From positions 1 through 64,000 of the forward strand of contig NZ_JBEWCD010000002.1 of NCBI RefSeq assembly GCF_040530035.1: a stretch of DNA of 64,000 bases, written 5' to 3'. The position numbers and the translations under genes are program-made. This document shows positions 16,560 through 25,141 of this stretch, in pieces. The notes under the pieces are model-generated. The model saw nothing but the letters and a program-made list of their open reading frames with translations, made no database searches and had not been told where the DNA came from. Numbering within the stretch: position 1 is the stretch's first letter; each line of letters opens with the position of its first letter. Origin of the DNA: Roseibium sp. HPY-6 (lineage in GTDB: Bacteria; Pseudomonadota; Alphaproteobacteria; Rhizobiales; Stappiaceae).

Positions 16560-18422
16560 TCAGGAATATCCGGAAACGCGAACTGGAACGGCGGGAAATT
16601 CCCCGGTCCGCCACAGCGCAACCTGCAAATCCTGCTGGCGTCCACGGATCGAGACGGTTTCAAGTCGCGGTGTCGGCATCCTGTTGCCCGACCGGCTGGC
16701 TACCGCGTCGAGCAGATCCACCGAAAATGCGATTGACGCATCGTGGCCTTTTGCGATCTCCAGCAACCGGCTGGCAACATTGACGCAGTCGCCGGTCGTC
16801 GTGATCTGCTGCTGCCTGTCATGTCCTAGTCTGGAGAGCACAACCTTTCCGAAATGTGCGCCCACGCGCACAGCGCTGATGTGCGTTGCCGCGTTGGAGT
16901 TTCCCAACCATCCGCTAATCGTGCTTTCCAACTGAAACGCACAGCGCACCGCGTTGACCGGATCGGTTTGCGATGCATCGGGAACGCCAAAACCGAGCAT
17001 GGCACCGTCGCCCATGAAATCCAGCACAGCGCCGCCCGTTTTGTCGGCGACATCGACAACGATCGTGTGGAAGGTTTTCAGGAAATCGCGGGTTTTGACG
17101 GGGCCGAGCTGTTCGCTAAGCCCGGTGTAACCCGACAGGTCGATGAACAGCATGGCCGCGTCCTGTTCTCGCGGGTGAGCAAGAAAGTCCGGATCTTCGG
17201 CAATGCGATCGGCGAGCCGTGGAGATTGAAAGCGGCTCAATGCTGTCTGGGCCTGCATCAGCCGCCGCGAATGGAACCGGTCAAAAATCTGCCTTGTGAC
17301 CAGGAGCCCGACCACCGGCGGCAGGCTGGCGGCAAATGGCAGGGCGCCATTCAGCCACTGCGACTGCCCGAAAAGTAAAAAACCCGCGAGCAGCCAGCAG
17401 GCCAGCAGAAAGATGTAGAATACGGACGCCGGTGCGAGCGGTAGAAAGGCGACCGCAACAAGGCCGAGAACGGTGATGGCAATTGCAGCGGTGCCATCCG
17501 CAAGCCGTATGATGTCGTTTCGGGCAAGCGCAGTCCCGTCAAGAAGATTGGCGATGCCGGTTGCCTGCACTTCAGCGCCGGGCAAAACAGGGTCGAAGGG
17601 CGTGCCGAACCTGTCGCCGACACCGGTCGCGGTGACGCCCAGAACAACGATCTGACCGGTCAGATCCGGGGCTTTGTCGGTGAGCAGACGTTCGGCGCTG
17701 ACCGTCCGGATCGTCCCGCCCGGCCCATAGTAGTTGAGCGCAAGATGCCAACCGGCATCAAGAACCTGATCGCGGTTGCCCGTTCTGAGGCCAGACTCGG
17801 TAATAATGGGCGTCTTGTTTGAATAAAGCTCCAGTGCCTTGAGGCTGAAGGATGGCTGCAGTCCTGCGTCAGTCAGGAAAAGGAGCGGGATGTGCCTGGG
17901 AGTACCGCCGGTATCTGTCACGACATTTGCAAGGCCCACTTCGGCGGCATCGGCGATTTCCGGCGTGGGTGGCAGGATGCTTGCAACGGTCGGCACGAAA
18001 CTCGCCGACGAAGACATGTTCCCGCTGTGCCCTGCCGCGGCAATCACCACCGGCAGGGCTTTGAACTGCTTTGCCAGGGCGGCATCGCCCGCACTGTCCG
18101 ATGCGCCGAACAACAGAATGTCGATCGCCAGCGCCTGGGCTCCGGCAGCCTCGATCTTCCCGACCAGCTCTGCCAGCTGTGACCGTGTGAGCGGATATTT
18201 TCCAACGATCGATACCGTTTGATCGTCGATCGCGACAATTGTCACGTTCTTCGGAGCTTTCCGCTCACCGGTCAGGATGATGCGCAGATCAAGCAAAACA
18301 GTCTCGAACCTGTCGAGCACGCTCGCGGTGCCTGCAAGATGCCGCTGGGCGAGATATCCGCTCCAAGCCAGGCCACTTACGAAAGCAAGGGCAACAATCC
18401 AGCGCGGAACGGTCGATTTCAT
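16560..18422 (-). CDS. CHASE2-domain class III nucleotide cyclase
   Basis: A 620-residue membrane sensor. After an N-terminal helix (about 8-24) comes an extracytoplasmic CHASE2 domain (about 30-305), then three membrane helices (about 308-380) and a class III cyclase domain (about 418-600). Metal-binding Asp residues are D428 (FIDLSGY) and D472 (FMGDGAM). N548 and R552 (CVNVASR) are the transition-state pair, and T542 is at the usual purine-side position. The purine-selecting Lys expected three before the MGD glycine is Asp468 here, which is unusual. I chose ATG 18422, which overlaps the upstream FecR-like stop by four bases (ATGA), over the longer frame from 18467. The CRP-like gene nearby suggests the product acts through it. 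Confidence 0.87.
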   Translation of the reverse strand: MKSTVPRWIVALAFVSGLAWSGYLAQRHLAGTASVLDRFETVLLDLRIILTGERKAPKNVTIVAIDDQTVSIVGKYPLTRSQLAELVGKIEAAGAQALAIDILLFGASDSAGDAALAKQFKALPVVIAAAGHSGNMSSSASFVPTVASILPPTPEIADAAEVGLANVVTDTGGTPRHIPLLFLTDAGLQPSFSLKALELYSNKTPIITESGLRTGNRDQVLDAGWHLALNYYGPGGTIRTVSAERLLTDKAPDLTGQIVVLGVTATGVGDRFGTPFDPVLPGAEVQATGIANLLDGTALARNDIIRLADGTAAIAITVLGLVAVAFLPLAPASVFYIFLLACWLLAGFLLFGQSQWLNGALPFAASLPPVVGLLVTRQIFDRFHSRRLMQAQTALSRFQSPRLADRIAEDPDFLAHPREQDAAMLFIDLSGYTGLSEQLGPVKTRDFLKTFHTIVVDVADKTGGAVLDFMGDGAMLGFGVPDASQTDPVNAVRCAFQLESTISGWLGNSNAATHISAVRVGAHFGKVVLSRLGHDRQQQITTTGDCVNVASRLLEIAKGHDASIAFSVDLLDAVASRSGNRMPTPRLETVSIRGRQQDLQVALWRTGEFPAVPVRVSGYS

Positions 18423-18931
18423 CGACCGAAACGGCTTAGGAGATTTCTGACCCTCTCGGCGCCCCATTCGCGAGCGACAAGCGGTTCACCGGGCGCAACA
18501 TCAACTCCGAAGCCTTGACCCAAAAGAACCTGATCGGACCCGTCCGGGCGAGAGACCGCAACCTCGCCTTCACTTACGAAGACGGCGGTTTTTCCGTCCT
18601 CGACGTCGACGGCATAGACTGTTCCGCGCACGGCCGCGATTGCGTGCGGTGTCCGGATCTGAAACGGTCCGCTGCCGGGTGCGACTTCTATCAACACGGC
18701 GTCGGACGACACGTCCACGTCCGTCGGTCTGTTGTCAGCGCCTGATGTCACGATGCCGAGCGCTGCAGCGGCTTCGGCTTCCAGAACCACGCCCCCTTCG
18801 CACTGGTAAACGATGCGAGGCGGATCTGTCAGGTTCGATGCCGTGCAGCCAACGAGTGATTGCGCGACCGCTCCTTGAGGTGACAGAGTGATCAGAAGCG
18901 TGAGCACCGTGAGCAGGACGAAGTTTCTCAT
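18419..18931 (-). CDS. FecR-domain periplasmic protein
   Basis: A 170-residue exported protein. It has a signal peptide (MRNFVLLTVLTLLITLSPQG, cleavage near AVAQ) and a FecR-like beta domain with the core IRTPHAIAAVRGTVYAVDV, followed by GEVAVSRPDG. Such proteins are often paired with CHASE2 cyclases and may feed them an envelope signal. I chose ATG 18931 with a GGAAGGTGA ribosome site; the longer frame upstream runs through the divergent promoter. It is translationally coupled to the cyclase gene and divergent from the CRP-like gene. Confidence 0.8.
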   Translation of the reverse strand: MRNFVLLTVLTLLITLSPQGAVAQSLVGCTASNLTDPPRIVYQCEGGVVLEAEAAAALGIVTSGADNRPTDVDVSSDAVLIEVAPGSGPFQIRTPHAIAAVRGTVYAVDVEDGKTAVFVSEGEVAVSRPDGSDQVLLGQGFGVDVAPGEPLVAREWGAERVRNLLSRFGR

Positions 18932-19055
18932 TGTCACCTTCCCGAAAATGTCTTTTATCGACCCCGTTGGATCCATACCACGATGTCGATCCGTATATGT
19001 GCTTAATGTTGTAGCAAGCGATTTAAGCCGAAATAATGCAGAAAGAGAGCAGAAC

Positions 19056-19757
19056 ATGGAAGTCGACCGTGATTTCAACAAGGAGAAACTTCTCGGCAAG
19101 AGTTTCGTGTTCGATGCGTTTGACGACCAGGCAAAGCGGGAACTGGCAAGTTTTGCCTTTGTGAAGCGCTACAAATCCGGAGAAACCATTTTTACCATGG
19201 GCGACCCGGGGCAAAGCATGATGGCGATCGCTGAAGGCTCTGTGCGGGTAAGCATGCTGACGCCGAGCGCGCGCGAGATTACGCTCAACGACTTGCAGGC
19301 CGGCGATGTTTTCGGGGAGATAGCGCTGCTCGACGGTGGTGAGCGCTCCGCCAGCGTAAAGGCTCTCACCAATTGCACGCTGATAGTGCTCGAAAGGCGC
19401 TCCCTCCTGGATGTCCTGCAGCGCAACCCCGGCCTGTCCATTCCGCTGATCGAACTCCTGTGTCAACGCGTCCGGCGCTCGGATGAGCGCATGATCGAAA
19501 TCGCGTTTCTGGATCTTCCGGTGCGGCTCGCGAAACTTGTAATCCGCCTGACGGTGACGCCTCCCGGCTCAGAGGATAAGCCGCTGAAAAAACTTTCACA
19601 GTCCCAGTCCGAGCTTGCAAGCATGATTGGAAACACCCGTGAAAACGTGAATCGCTGTCTGCGAAAGTGGCAGAAGGCGGAATTGATCACACTACGGGAC
19701 GGTTGGCTGATCATTGACAATAGAGAGGCGCTTGAAGCGATAGCCGAAGACGACTGA
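19056..19757 (+). CDS. CRP/FNR-family transcription factor
   Basis: A 233-residue regulator with an N-terminal cyclic-nucleotide-binding domain and a C-terminal winged helix (SQSELASMIGNTRENVNRCL). The phosphate-binding cassette reads FGEIALLDGGERSASV (G87, E88, R97, S98), the residues that in E. coli CRP hold the cAMP phosphate and ribose. No FNR-type cysteine cluster is seen, so this is a nucleotide-responsive rather than oxygen-responsive member. I chose ATG 19056, which has AGAGAG upstream; the longer frame runs back across the FecR-like promoter. It is divergent from the cyclase operon, so a local cyclase-receptor pair is likely. Confidence 0.87.
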   Translation: MEVDRDFNKEKLLGKSFVFDAFDDQAKRELASFAFVKRYKSGETIFTMGDPGQSMMAIAEGSVRVSMLTPSAREITLNDLQAGDVFGEIALLDGGERSASVKALTNCTLIVLERRSLLDVLQRNPGLSIPLIELLCQRVRRSDERMIEIAFLDLPVRLAKLVIRLTVTPPGSEDKPLKKLSQSQSELASMIGNTRENVNRCLRKWQKAELITLRDGWLIIDNREALEAIAEDD

Positions 19758-19913
19758 TCTGGACGGTCGGTTGCTTCCATAAGCAGCAAGGCCCTTTTGG
19801 GGCCCGCCGGTTTGGCGTGTCGCCCGTCACAGGCAAACACCTCATTGCATTCTTACGTGATGCTCGCTGGCACGACAGAAGTGACCAGCGCGCAAAAACA
19901 CAAGGATGCAGTA

Positions 19914-20210
19914 ATGTTTAAAAAATCGATTGTTAAAACTTTTTCTCTGGCAGCAGTCGCCGTCTCTTTGATCGTAGCCGGTGCCTCCACCGCGTCTGCC
20001 GGAAACTATGGCTATGGAAAACACCACGGCAAGAGCTTCGGCTACGTCAAGGTAAAACCGTTTTACGGCTTCGGATACGGCAAAAACAGAGCATGGCAGA
20101 AGCATGTCGGCTGGTGCAGCAAGCGTTTCAAAACCTATAATTCCTATGACAACACGTTCCGGCCATATAACGGCCCGCGCAAGAAATGCCGCTCCCCTTT
20201 CTTTCACTGA
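19914..20210 (+). CDS. BA14K-like small secreted basic protein
   Basis: A 98-residue protein. It has a signal peptide (about residues 1-29, ending ASTASA) and a mature part rich in Gly, Tyr and Lys. The end, [20 protein letters not shown] followed by GPRKKCRSP, resembles the BA14K family, which are small immunoreactive/lectin-like envelope proteins of alphaproteobacteria. The two cysteines could form a disulfide. I chose ATG 19914 with AAGGA upstream; the longer frame lacks a signal. No partner gene is evident. Confidence 0.7.
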   Translation: MFKKSIVKTFSLAAVAVSLIVAGASTASAGNYGYGKHHGKSFGYVKVKPFYGFGYGKNRAWQKHVGWCSKRFKTYNSYDNTFRPYNGPRKKCRSPFFH

Positions 20211-20233
20211 TAAACCAGTCGTTTACATCGACA

Positions 20234-20255
20234 GCGGGTCCTGACCGGGACCCGC
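20234..20255 (+). terminator. Stem-loop after the BA14K-like gene
   Basis: GCGGGTCC and GGACCCGC form a perfect 8-base stem with a 6-base loop, 24 bases after the stop codon. The following bases are only mildly T-rich. Confidence 0.45.
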
Positions 20256-20399
20256 ATCGTTCCTCCTAGTCCCTCTGCTTTATTTAACCTTCTTCCGTCC
20301 TCAGTACCTGTCGAAGAAGCGATCCGGCAATCCTCTCTGAAGACGCCTTTGGGTCCGGTCTCCAGCAGTTTCGACTGCGTTGATACTACCGGAAAATAA

Positions 20400-20410
20400 A
20401 TTGTATACAG
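20400..20410. promoter_or_regulatory. GntR-type operator, copy 1
   Basis: ATTGTATACAG, whose exact reverse complement occurs at 22056-22066. The TGTATACA core is typical of FCD-type GntR sites. It lies 55 bases before the racemase-family gene, and the GntR gene at 21264 sits between the two copies. Confidence 0.65.
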
Positions 20411-20465
20411 ACCTGCGTTCAAAAATGTATATCTTGAAGGAGGCGCATCCTCGACCACGAAGGAA

Positions 20466-21212
20466 ATGGCAGTGACGGTTCAGCGCGGCGGGAAAACCGT
20501 TTACGGTGCAAGTGTCGGCATATTGATGCTTGAAACGCGCTTTCCGCGCATTCCAGGTGACATGGGCAACGCCCTGACCTGGCCCTTCCCTGTCCAATAC
20601 CGGGTCGTGCGCGGCGCATCGCCCGATCTTGTTGTAAGGTCCGATGCACGTCCGCTGTTGGATACCTTTATCGGGGCGGCGAAGGACCTTGTTGCAAGTG
20701 GTTGCGACGGCATTACGACAAATTGCGGGTTCCTGTCGATCCTGCAGGATCAATTGGCTGAGCAGATAGATGTCCCGCTGGCAACCTCATCCCTGATGCA
20801 GGTTCCGATGGTCCAGGCAACGCTGCCTCCCGGCAGGCGGGTCGGCATCCTGACCATATCCCGGGAAACCCTCACCGAGGATCATTTGAAAGCGGCAAAT
20901 GTCCCGCTGGACACACCGATTGTCGGCACGGAACGCGGCAAAGTCTTCACGCGGGACATTCTGGGTGATGCGCCTGAAATCGACTTTTCAGCTTGCCTTG
21001 AGGACATGCGCGATGCAGCAAGGGAACTCGTCGCGAACAATAGCGACTTGGGTGCCATTGTCCTGGAATGCACAAACATGGTGCCCTATGCCGCAGATAT
21101 CCGCCGGTTGACGGGCTTACCCGTCTATTCGATCTACAACTATGTACTCTGGTTCCAGCAAAGCCTCGCTCCAGCCCGTTTTGCATTGGAGCTGGATGAT
21201 CCGCGCTGGTGA
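20466..21212 (+). CDS. Aspartate/glutamate racemase-family protein
   Basis: A 248-residue protein of the Asp/Glu/hydantoin racemase superfamily. Both active-site cysteines are present: C87 in TTNCGF and C202 in LECTNM. Members are cofactor-free racemases of amino acids or hydantoins, or decarboxylases of substituted malonates. With two Cys a racemase-like action is favoured. A D-amino-acid-dehydrogenase-like gene in the same cluster (23818) would fit conversion of an L-compound to the D-form followed by oxidation. The substrate is not known. The promoter carries GntR operator copy 1. Confidence 0.78.
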   Translation: MAVTVQRGGKTVYGASVGILMLETRFPRIPGDMGNALTWPFPVQYRVVRGASPDLVVRSDARPLLDTFIGAAKDLVASGCDGITTNCGFLSILQDQLAEQIDVPLATSSLMQVPMVQATLPPGRRVGILTISRETLTEDHLKAANVPLDTPIVGTERGKVFTRDILGDAPEIDFSACLEDMRDAARELVANNSDLGAIVLECTNMVPYAADIRRLTGLPVYSIYNYVLWFQQSLAPARFALELDDPRW

Positions 21213-21263
21213 AAATCCTGTTCCCTGACGCAGGTCACGCTTCGTTGCTGCGGGGCTCATCTC

Positions 21264-21962
21264 TCAGTAACTCGGCACGTAGAGCTGCGAATAGGCGAGG
21301 CGGACGAGCTCGATGGTTTCGCCGCTGCGCCGTTCGATATGACTGCGGAGCGCTTTGACGGCCGCATCCGTGTCGCGGCGCTTGACCGCATCGACGATCC
21401 GGCGATGAGCCGGCAGTGACGGATCTTCTTTTTCGCCGTCTTTCATCTGCTCGCGGATCTGGCGGAAGTTGATGAGGCGCACGTAACGAATACGCTCATT
21501 CAGGTTGCTGAGCAGCCTCACGAGTTCCCCATTGCCGGACAGTGCGGCAAGGCGCAGGTGAAATTCTTCGTCCTGCTGCAGAACCTCCGTCAGATCTGTT
21601 GACGTGAAATACGTCTTTTCAAAATCGTCGAGATAGTCACAAAGCGCCAGGATTTCTTCGTCGCTGGCATTTTCGATGCCCCGGATGATTCCCTCGGTCT
21701 CGATCGCGCACCGGGCCTGGTAAAGCTCCAGGATTTTTGCCGGTTCAAGCGGGCGGCAGAAAAAGCCCTGACCTTTCGCAAGCGTCAGGAATCCTTCGGC
21801 AACCAGGCGGTTGAGCGCTTCGCGCAGAGGTGTCCGGCTGGTGCCGAGCTTTGTTGTCAAAGCCGACTCGTTGATGCGTTCGCCTGGCTTGAAGTCGAAA
21901 TGGATCGCCATGTCGCGCAATGTCTCGTAGACGCGGTCAACGCTGCTGAGACGTTTAGTCAT
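21264..21962 (-). CDS. GntR-family regulator (FCD type)
   Basis: A 232-residue regulator. The N-terminal winged helix contains ALTTKLGTSRTPLREALNRL. The C-terminal FCD domain (about 80-215) has the likely metal ligands in DEEFHLRLA and HRRIVDAV. FCD regulators often bind organic or amino acids. It is flanked on both sides by an identical 11-base operator (20400 and 22056), one at the racemase gene and one at the divergent TPP-enzyme gene. It therefore very likely represses the whole cluster and itself. Confidence 0.88.
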   Translation of the reverse strand: MTKRLSSVDRVYETLRDMAIHFDFKPGERINESALTTKLGTSRTPLREALNRLVAEGFLTLAKGQGFFCRPLEPAKILELYQARCAIETEGIIRGIENASDEEILALCDYLDDFEKTYFTSTDLTEVLQQDEEFHLRLAALSGNGELVRLLSNLNERIRYVRLINFRQIREQMKDGEKEDPSLPAHRRIVDAVKRRDTDAAVKALRSHIERRSGETIELVRLAYSQLYVPSY

Positions 21963-22055
21963 GTGTTCCTGCCCTGCCGATCCGATCGCGTTGTCTCCTG
22001 ATAGATCAAAAAACGGGTTTTGTGAACATTTGCGCCTTCACATTTGCCTACAGAG

Positions 22056-22066
22056 CTGTATACAAT
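22056..22066. promoter_or_regulatory. GntR-type operator, copy 2
   Basis: CTGTATACAAT, the exact reverse complement of the site at 20400. It lies in the divergent gap between the GntR gene and the TPP-enzyme operon, 44 bases before the proposed TTG start at 22110. Confidence 0.65.
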
Positions 22067-22109
22067 ATTGAGTGCAGTTAAGGATTGCTGTCCCAGGGAG
22101 GCGTCTGGC

Positions 22110-23813
22110 TTGGGAGAAACCATTCGTAATGCGTTAAATGGTGCCGAAGCGATGGTGCGGTCGCTAGAGGCACACGGCGTCAGGCACATCTTCGGGCTGT
22201 GTGGTGACACGACGCTGCCGTTCTATGACGCCATGTTTACCCTCGATCACGACATTACCCACGTCCTCACAAGGGACGAGCGCAGTGCGGCCTATATGGC
22301 GGACGCTTATGCGCGCGTGACCGGGCGGGTCGGCGTATGCGAAGGCCCGTCAGGGGGAGGAGCCACCTACATTCTTCCAGGGCTTATCGAAGCGAACGAG
22401 AGCTCTTATGCGGTCTTGTCGATCACGACCGACATCTCGGTCGCATCCTACGGCAAATATCCGTTGACCGAGGTTGACCAGGAAGCGTTGATGCGCCCTT
22501 TGACCAAGTTCAATACGGTCATAAAGCGGGCGGATCATATTCCCCGCATGGTGCGCCAGGCTTTCCGCGCGATGACAACGGGCAGGCCTGGGTCCTCCCA
22601 TCTCGGTCTGCCGTATGACATTCAGTATGATCCTGTTGCTTCAGAAGATATCTGGGGCGATCCCAGACATCAGACCTTTCCCGCCTACCGCGGCGCTCCT
22701 GAACCGGGCGCAGTGGAGGCAGCGGTTGAAGCCGTCCTGACGGCGAAATCCCCGCTGATCGTTTGTGGTGGCGGCGTTGTAATCTCTGGTGCCATGGAAA
22801 GCCTGGACCGTCTGGCGAGGCGTCTCGATCTGGCCGTTGCAACGTCCATTTCCGGCAAGGGGTCGCTCGCTGACACCCACCCGCTTTCCCTCGGGGTCGT
22901 AGGATCGAATGGCGGAACGGACGAAACCTGGGAACTGATGGAGGCAGCCGACCTGGTTGTCTTCATGGGATGCCGTGCCGGTTCCACGACCACGTCGCGC
23001 TGGGAGGCACCCAGGCCTGGGCAGCGGATCGTGCATTTCGACAGTGATCCCATGGTGATCGGCGCCAACTATCCGACCGAAGTCGGCGTGGTCGCGGATC
23101 TGAAACTCGCTCTTGAAACGGCAAACAGCTATCTCGATGTGCGCCCGGGTGAACTGCCGGCATTCGGCGGCGCCGCAAAGGTTGCCGATATCAAGGACCG
23201 CAAATTCGCGAAGTTCCAGGAGCTCGCCCGAGGCAAAACCGGTGAGATCGTCCCGGAACAGATCATCGACACGTTGAACAAAAAGCTTCCTGATGATGCG
23301 ATCGTGGTTTCGGATCCGGGAACGAGCTGCCCCTACTACAATGCCTATTCGCAGCAAAAGCATCCTGGCCGGCAATACATCACCAACCGTGCGCATGGTG
23401 CGTTGGGTTATGCGCTCTCTGCCGCGCTCGGGGCCTGGTATGGACGGCCGGACAGCAAGGTCGTGGCCATGATGGGAGACGGTTCCTTTGCGTTTGCCTG
23501 CGGTGAATTGGAAACTGTTGTTCGCGCCAATGCGCCTATCACCTATATCGTTTTTTCCAATTCGGCCTTCGGTTGGATCAAGGCAAGTCAATATGCCGAC
23601 TGCAACAGGCGTTATTACAATGTGGACTTCAACCGGACCAACCAGGCGGCTGTCGCTGAAGCCTTCGGCCTGAAAACCTGGCGGGTGGAAAATGCGGAGG
23701 ATCTCGGCAGGGTCATGACGGAAGCCCTCGCCCATGAGGGGCCGACCCTTATTGACGTGATCTGCCAACCTCTTGAAGAAGCGGCCGCACCGGTGCGGCG
23801 TTGGATGGGTTGA
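22110..23813 (+). CDS. Thiamine-diphosphate enzyme, acetolactate synthase-like
   Basis: A 567-residue protein with the three-domain layout of acetolactate-synthase-like TPP enzymes. The cofactor-activating Glu is in LTRDERSAAYMADAYAR near residue 60. The TPP/Mg motif is GDGSFAFACGELE followed by FSNSAFGW. True acetolactate synthase, sulfoacetaldehyde acetyltransferase, glyoxylate carboligase and 2-oxoacid decarboxylases share this fold, so the reaction is open. I chose the TTG at 22110, with GGGAGG eight bases upstream, because the longer frame from 22044 would place the GntR operator inside the gene. It may act on the 2-oxo acid made by the flavoprotein encoded next. Confidence 0.84.
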   Translation: MGETIRNALNGAEAMVRSLEAHGVRHIFGLCGDTTLPFYDAMFTLDHDITHVLTRDERSAAYMADAYARVTGRVGVCEGPSGGGATYILPGLIEANESSYAVLSITTDISVASYGKYPLTEVDQEALMRPLTKFNTVIKRADHIPRMVRQAFRAMTTGRPGSSHLGLPYDIQYDPVASEDIWGDPRHQTFPAYRGAPEPGAVEAAVEAVLTAKSPLIVCGGGVVISGAMESLDRLARRLDLAVATSISGKGSLADTHPLSLGVVGSNGGTDETWELMEAADLVVFMGCRAGSTTTSRWEAPRPGQRIVHFDSDPMVIGANYPTEVGVVADLKLALETANSYLDVRPGELPAFGGAAKVADIKDRKFAKFQELARGKTGEIVPEQIIDTLNKKLPDDAIVVSDPGTSCPYYNAYSQQKHPGRQYITNRAHGALGYALSAALGAWYGRPDSKVVAMMGDGSFAFACGELETVVRANAPITYIVFSNSAFGWIKASQYADCNRRYYNVDFNRTNQAAVAEAFGLKTWRVENAEDLGRVMTEALAHEGPTLIDVICQPLEEAAAPVRRWMG

Positions 23814-23817
23814 GGAC

Positions 23818-25071
23818 ATGAACGCGTCGGCATCGGCACATGTTGTTGTAATCGGCGCTGGCGTCGTGGGTGTGTCGACAGCAATCTGGTTGCGCCGGGC
23901 AGGTGTCAAAGTCACTGTTGTGGACCGGGTTGAACCAGGAAGCTCGTCTTCAACGTCCTACGGAAATGCCGGTGTACTTGCCGCGTGCTCCGTCGCCCCC
24001 GTAACGGCACCCGGACTTGTCCGCAAAAGCCCGAAAATGCTGTTGGATCCGGATTTCCCGCTTTTTCTGCGCTGGTCGTATCTGCCCAAACTGATGCCCT
24101 GGCTCTTGAAATATCTGTCGCATGCCAACGACAAGGACACCCGGCGCATTGCCGACAGCCTGGCGCCGATCATCTACGATTCCCCGTCACAACATGAAGC
24201 GCTCGCCAAGGGAACGGACGCCGAAAAGTGGCTGGTCAATGCCGATTACAGCTTTGCCTATCCGTCGAAGGAAGCCTTCGATGCGGATGCCTATACCTGG
24301 ATGCTTCGTCGGCACGCCGGGTTCGAGCCGGATGTGCTTCAAGGCGACAACATCCGGGACTTCGAACCGGCCTTGTCGGACAGGATCGGCCTTCTCGCGG
24401 TGATGCATGACCATGGCTATGTGCGCGACCCCGGTCTCTATATCGCAGCACTTGCGGAAGAAGCGAAAAAACTCGGTGCGATCTTTCATCAGGCGGAAGT
24501 CAAGGATTTCAGCTTTGTGGACGGTCACATCTGCGGCGTGATCACCTCGCGGGAGACCCTGGACTGCACACGAGTGGTTCTGGCGACGGGTGTCTGGTCC
24601 GGCGATCTGGCGAAGAAACTGGGATTGGCAGTGCCGCTGGAATCCGAACGCGGATACCACATCGTGTTCCAGGCCGCTGAAGACGGGCCACGGACCCCGA
24701 TGATGATCACGAGCGGAAAGTTCGTCGCCACGCCCATGAAAGCGGGATTGCGCTGTGCGGGTGTTGTCGAATTCGGTGGGCTGGATGCGCCTGCGTCAAA
24801 AGCTCCGCTGGAATTGTTGCGCAAGAAGGTCAGACAGACCTTTCCGAAATTGTCGTTTGAAAAGGAAGAGAGCTGGCTCGGGCACCGGCCGGCGCCTTCC
24901 GACAGTTTGCCACTGATCGGAGAAATCGGGGCATCGGGTGTCTTTGCCGGTTTTGGACACCATCACATCGGCCTCACGGCCGGACCCAAGACCGGACGAA
25001 TTCTGGCCGGGCTCATATCCGGAAATCGCCAGAACATCGACCTGTCGGCCTATGATCCGCAAAGGTTCTAG
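23818..25071 (+). CDS. FAD-dependent oxidoreductase, D-amino-acid dehydrogenase-like
   Basis: A 417-residue flavoprotein of the DAO/DadA family. The dinucleotide motif VVIGAGVVG is at residues 9-17. The FAD C-terminal motif GVFAGFGHHHIGLTAGPKTG is near the end. The substrate barrel has ESERGYHIVF. DadA-type enzymes oxidise D-amino acids to 2-oxo acids and pass electrons to quinone. The ATG at 23818 follows TGAGGA, four bases after the TPP-enzyme stop. Together with the racemase-like gene it suggests handling of an amino or imino acid. Confidence 0.86.
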   Translation: MNASASAHVVVIGAGVVGVSTAIWLRRAGVKVTVVDRVEPGSSSSTSYGNAGVLAACSVAPVTAPGLVRKSPKMLLDPDFPLFLRWSYLPKLMPWLLKYLSHANDKDTRRIADSLAPIIYDSPSQHEALAKGTDAEKWLVNADYSFAYPSKEAFDADAYTWMLRRHAGFEPDVLQGDNIRDFEPALSDRIGLLAVMHDHGYVRDPGLYIAALAEEAKKLGAIFHQAEVKDFSFVDGHICGVITSRETLDCTRVVLATGVWSGDLAKKLGLAVPLESERGYHIVFQAAEDGPRTPMMITSGKFVATPMKAGLRCAGVVEFGGLDAPASKAPLELLRKKVRQTFPKLSFEKEESWLGHRPAPSDSLPLIGEIGASGVFAGFGHHHIGLTAGPKTGRILAGLISGNRQNIDLSAYDPQRF

Positions 25072-25141
25072 GTCGGTCAACGAGAGCAGCGTGTCCCGCA
25101 TCCGCGGGGCATGAGGGGACAAAAAAACGAGGAGGTTTTCC

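Noticed and set aside
22044..22109. Upstream start for the TPP enzyme
   Set aside because: It would put the GntR operator inside the gene and lacks a ribosome site; the TTG at 22110 has a good one.
22641..23915. Minus-strand frame of 424 codons opposite the TPP enzyme
   Set aside because: Shadow of a well-recognised TPP enzyme; no protein-like features.
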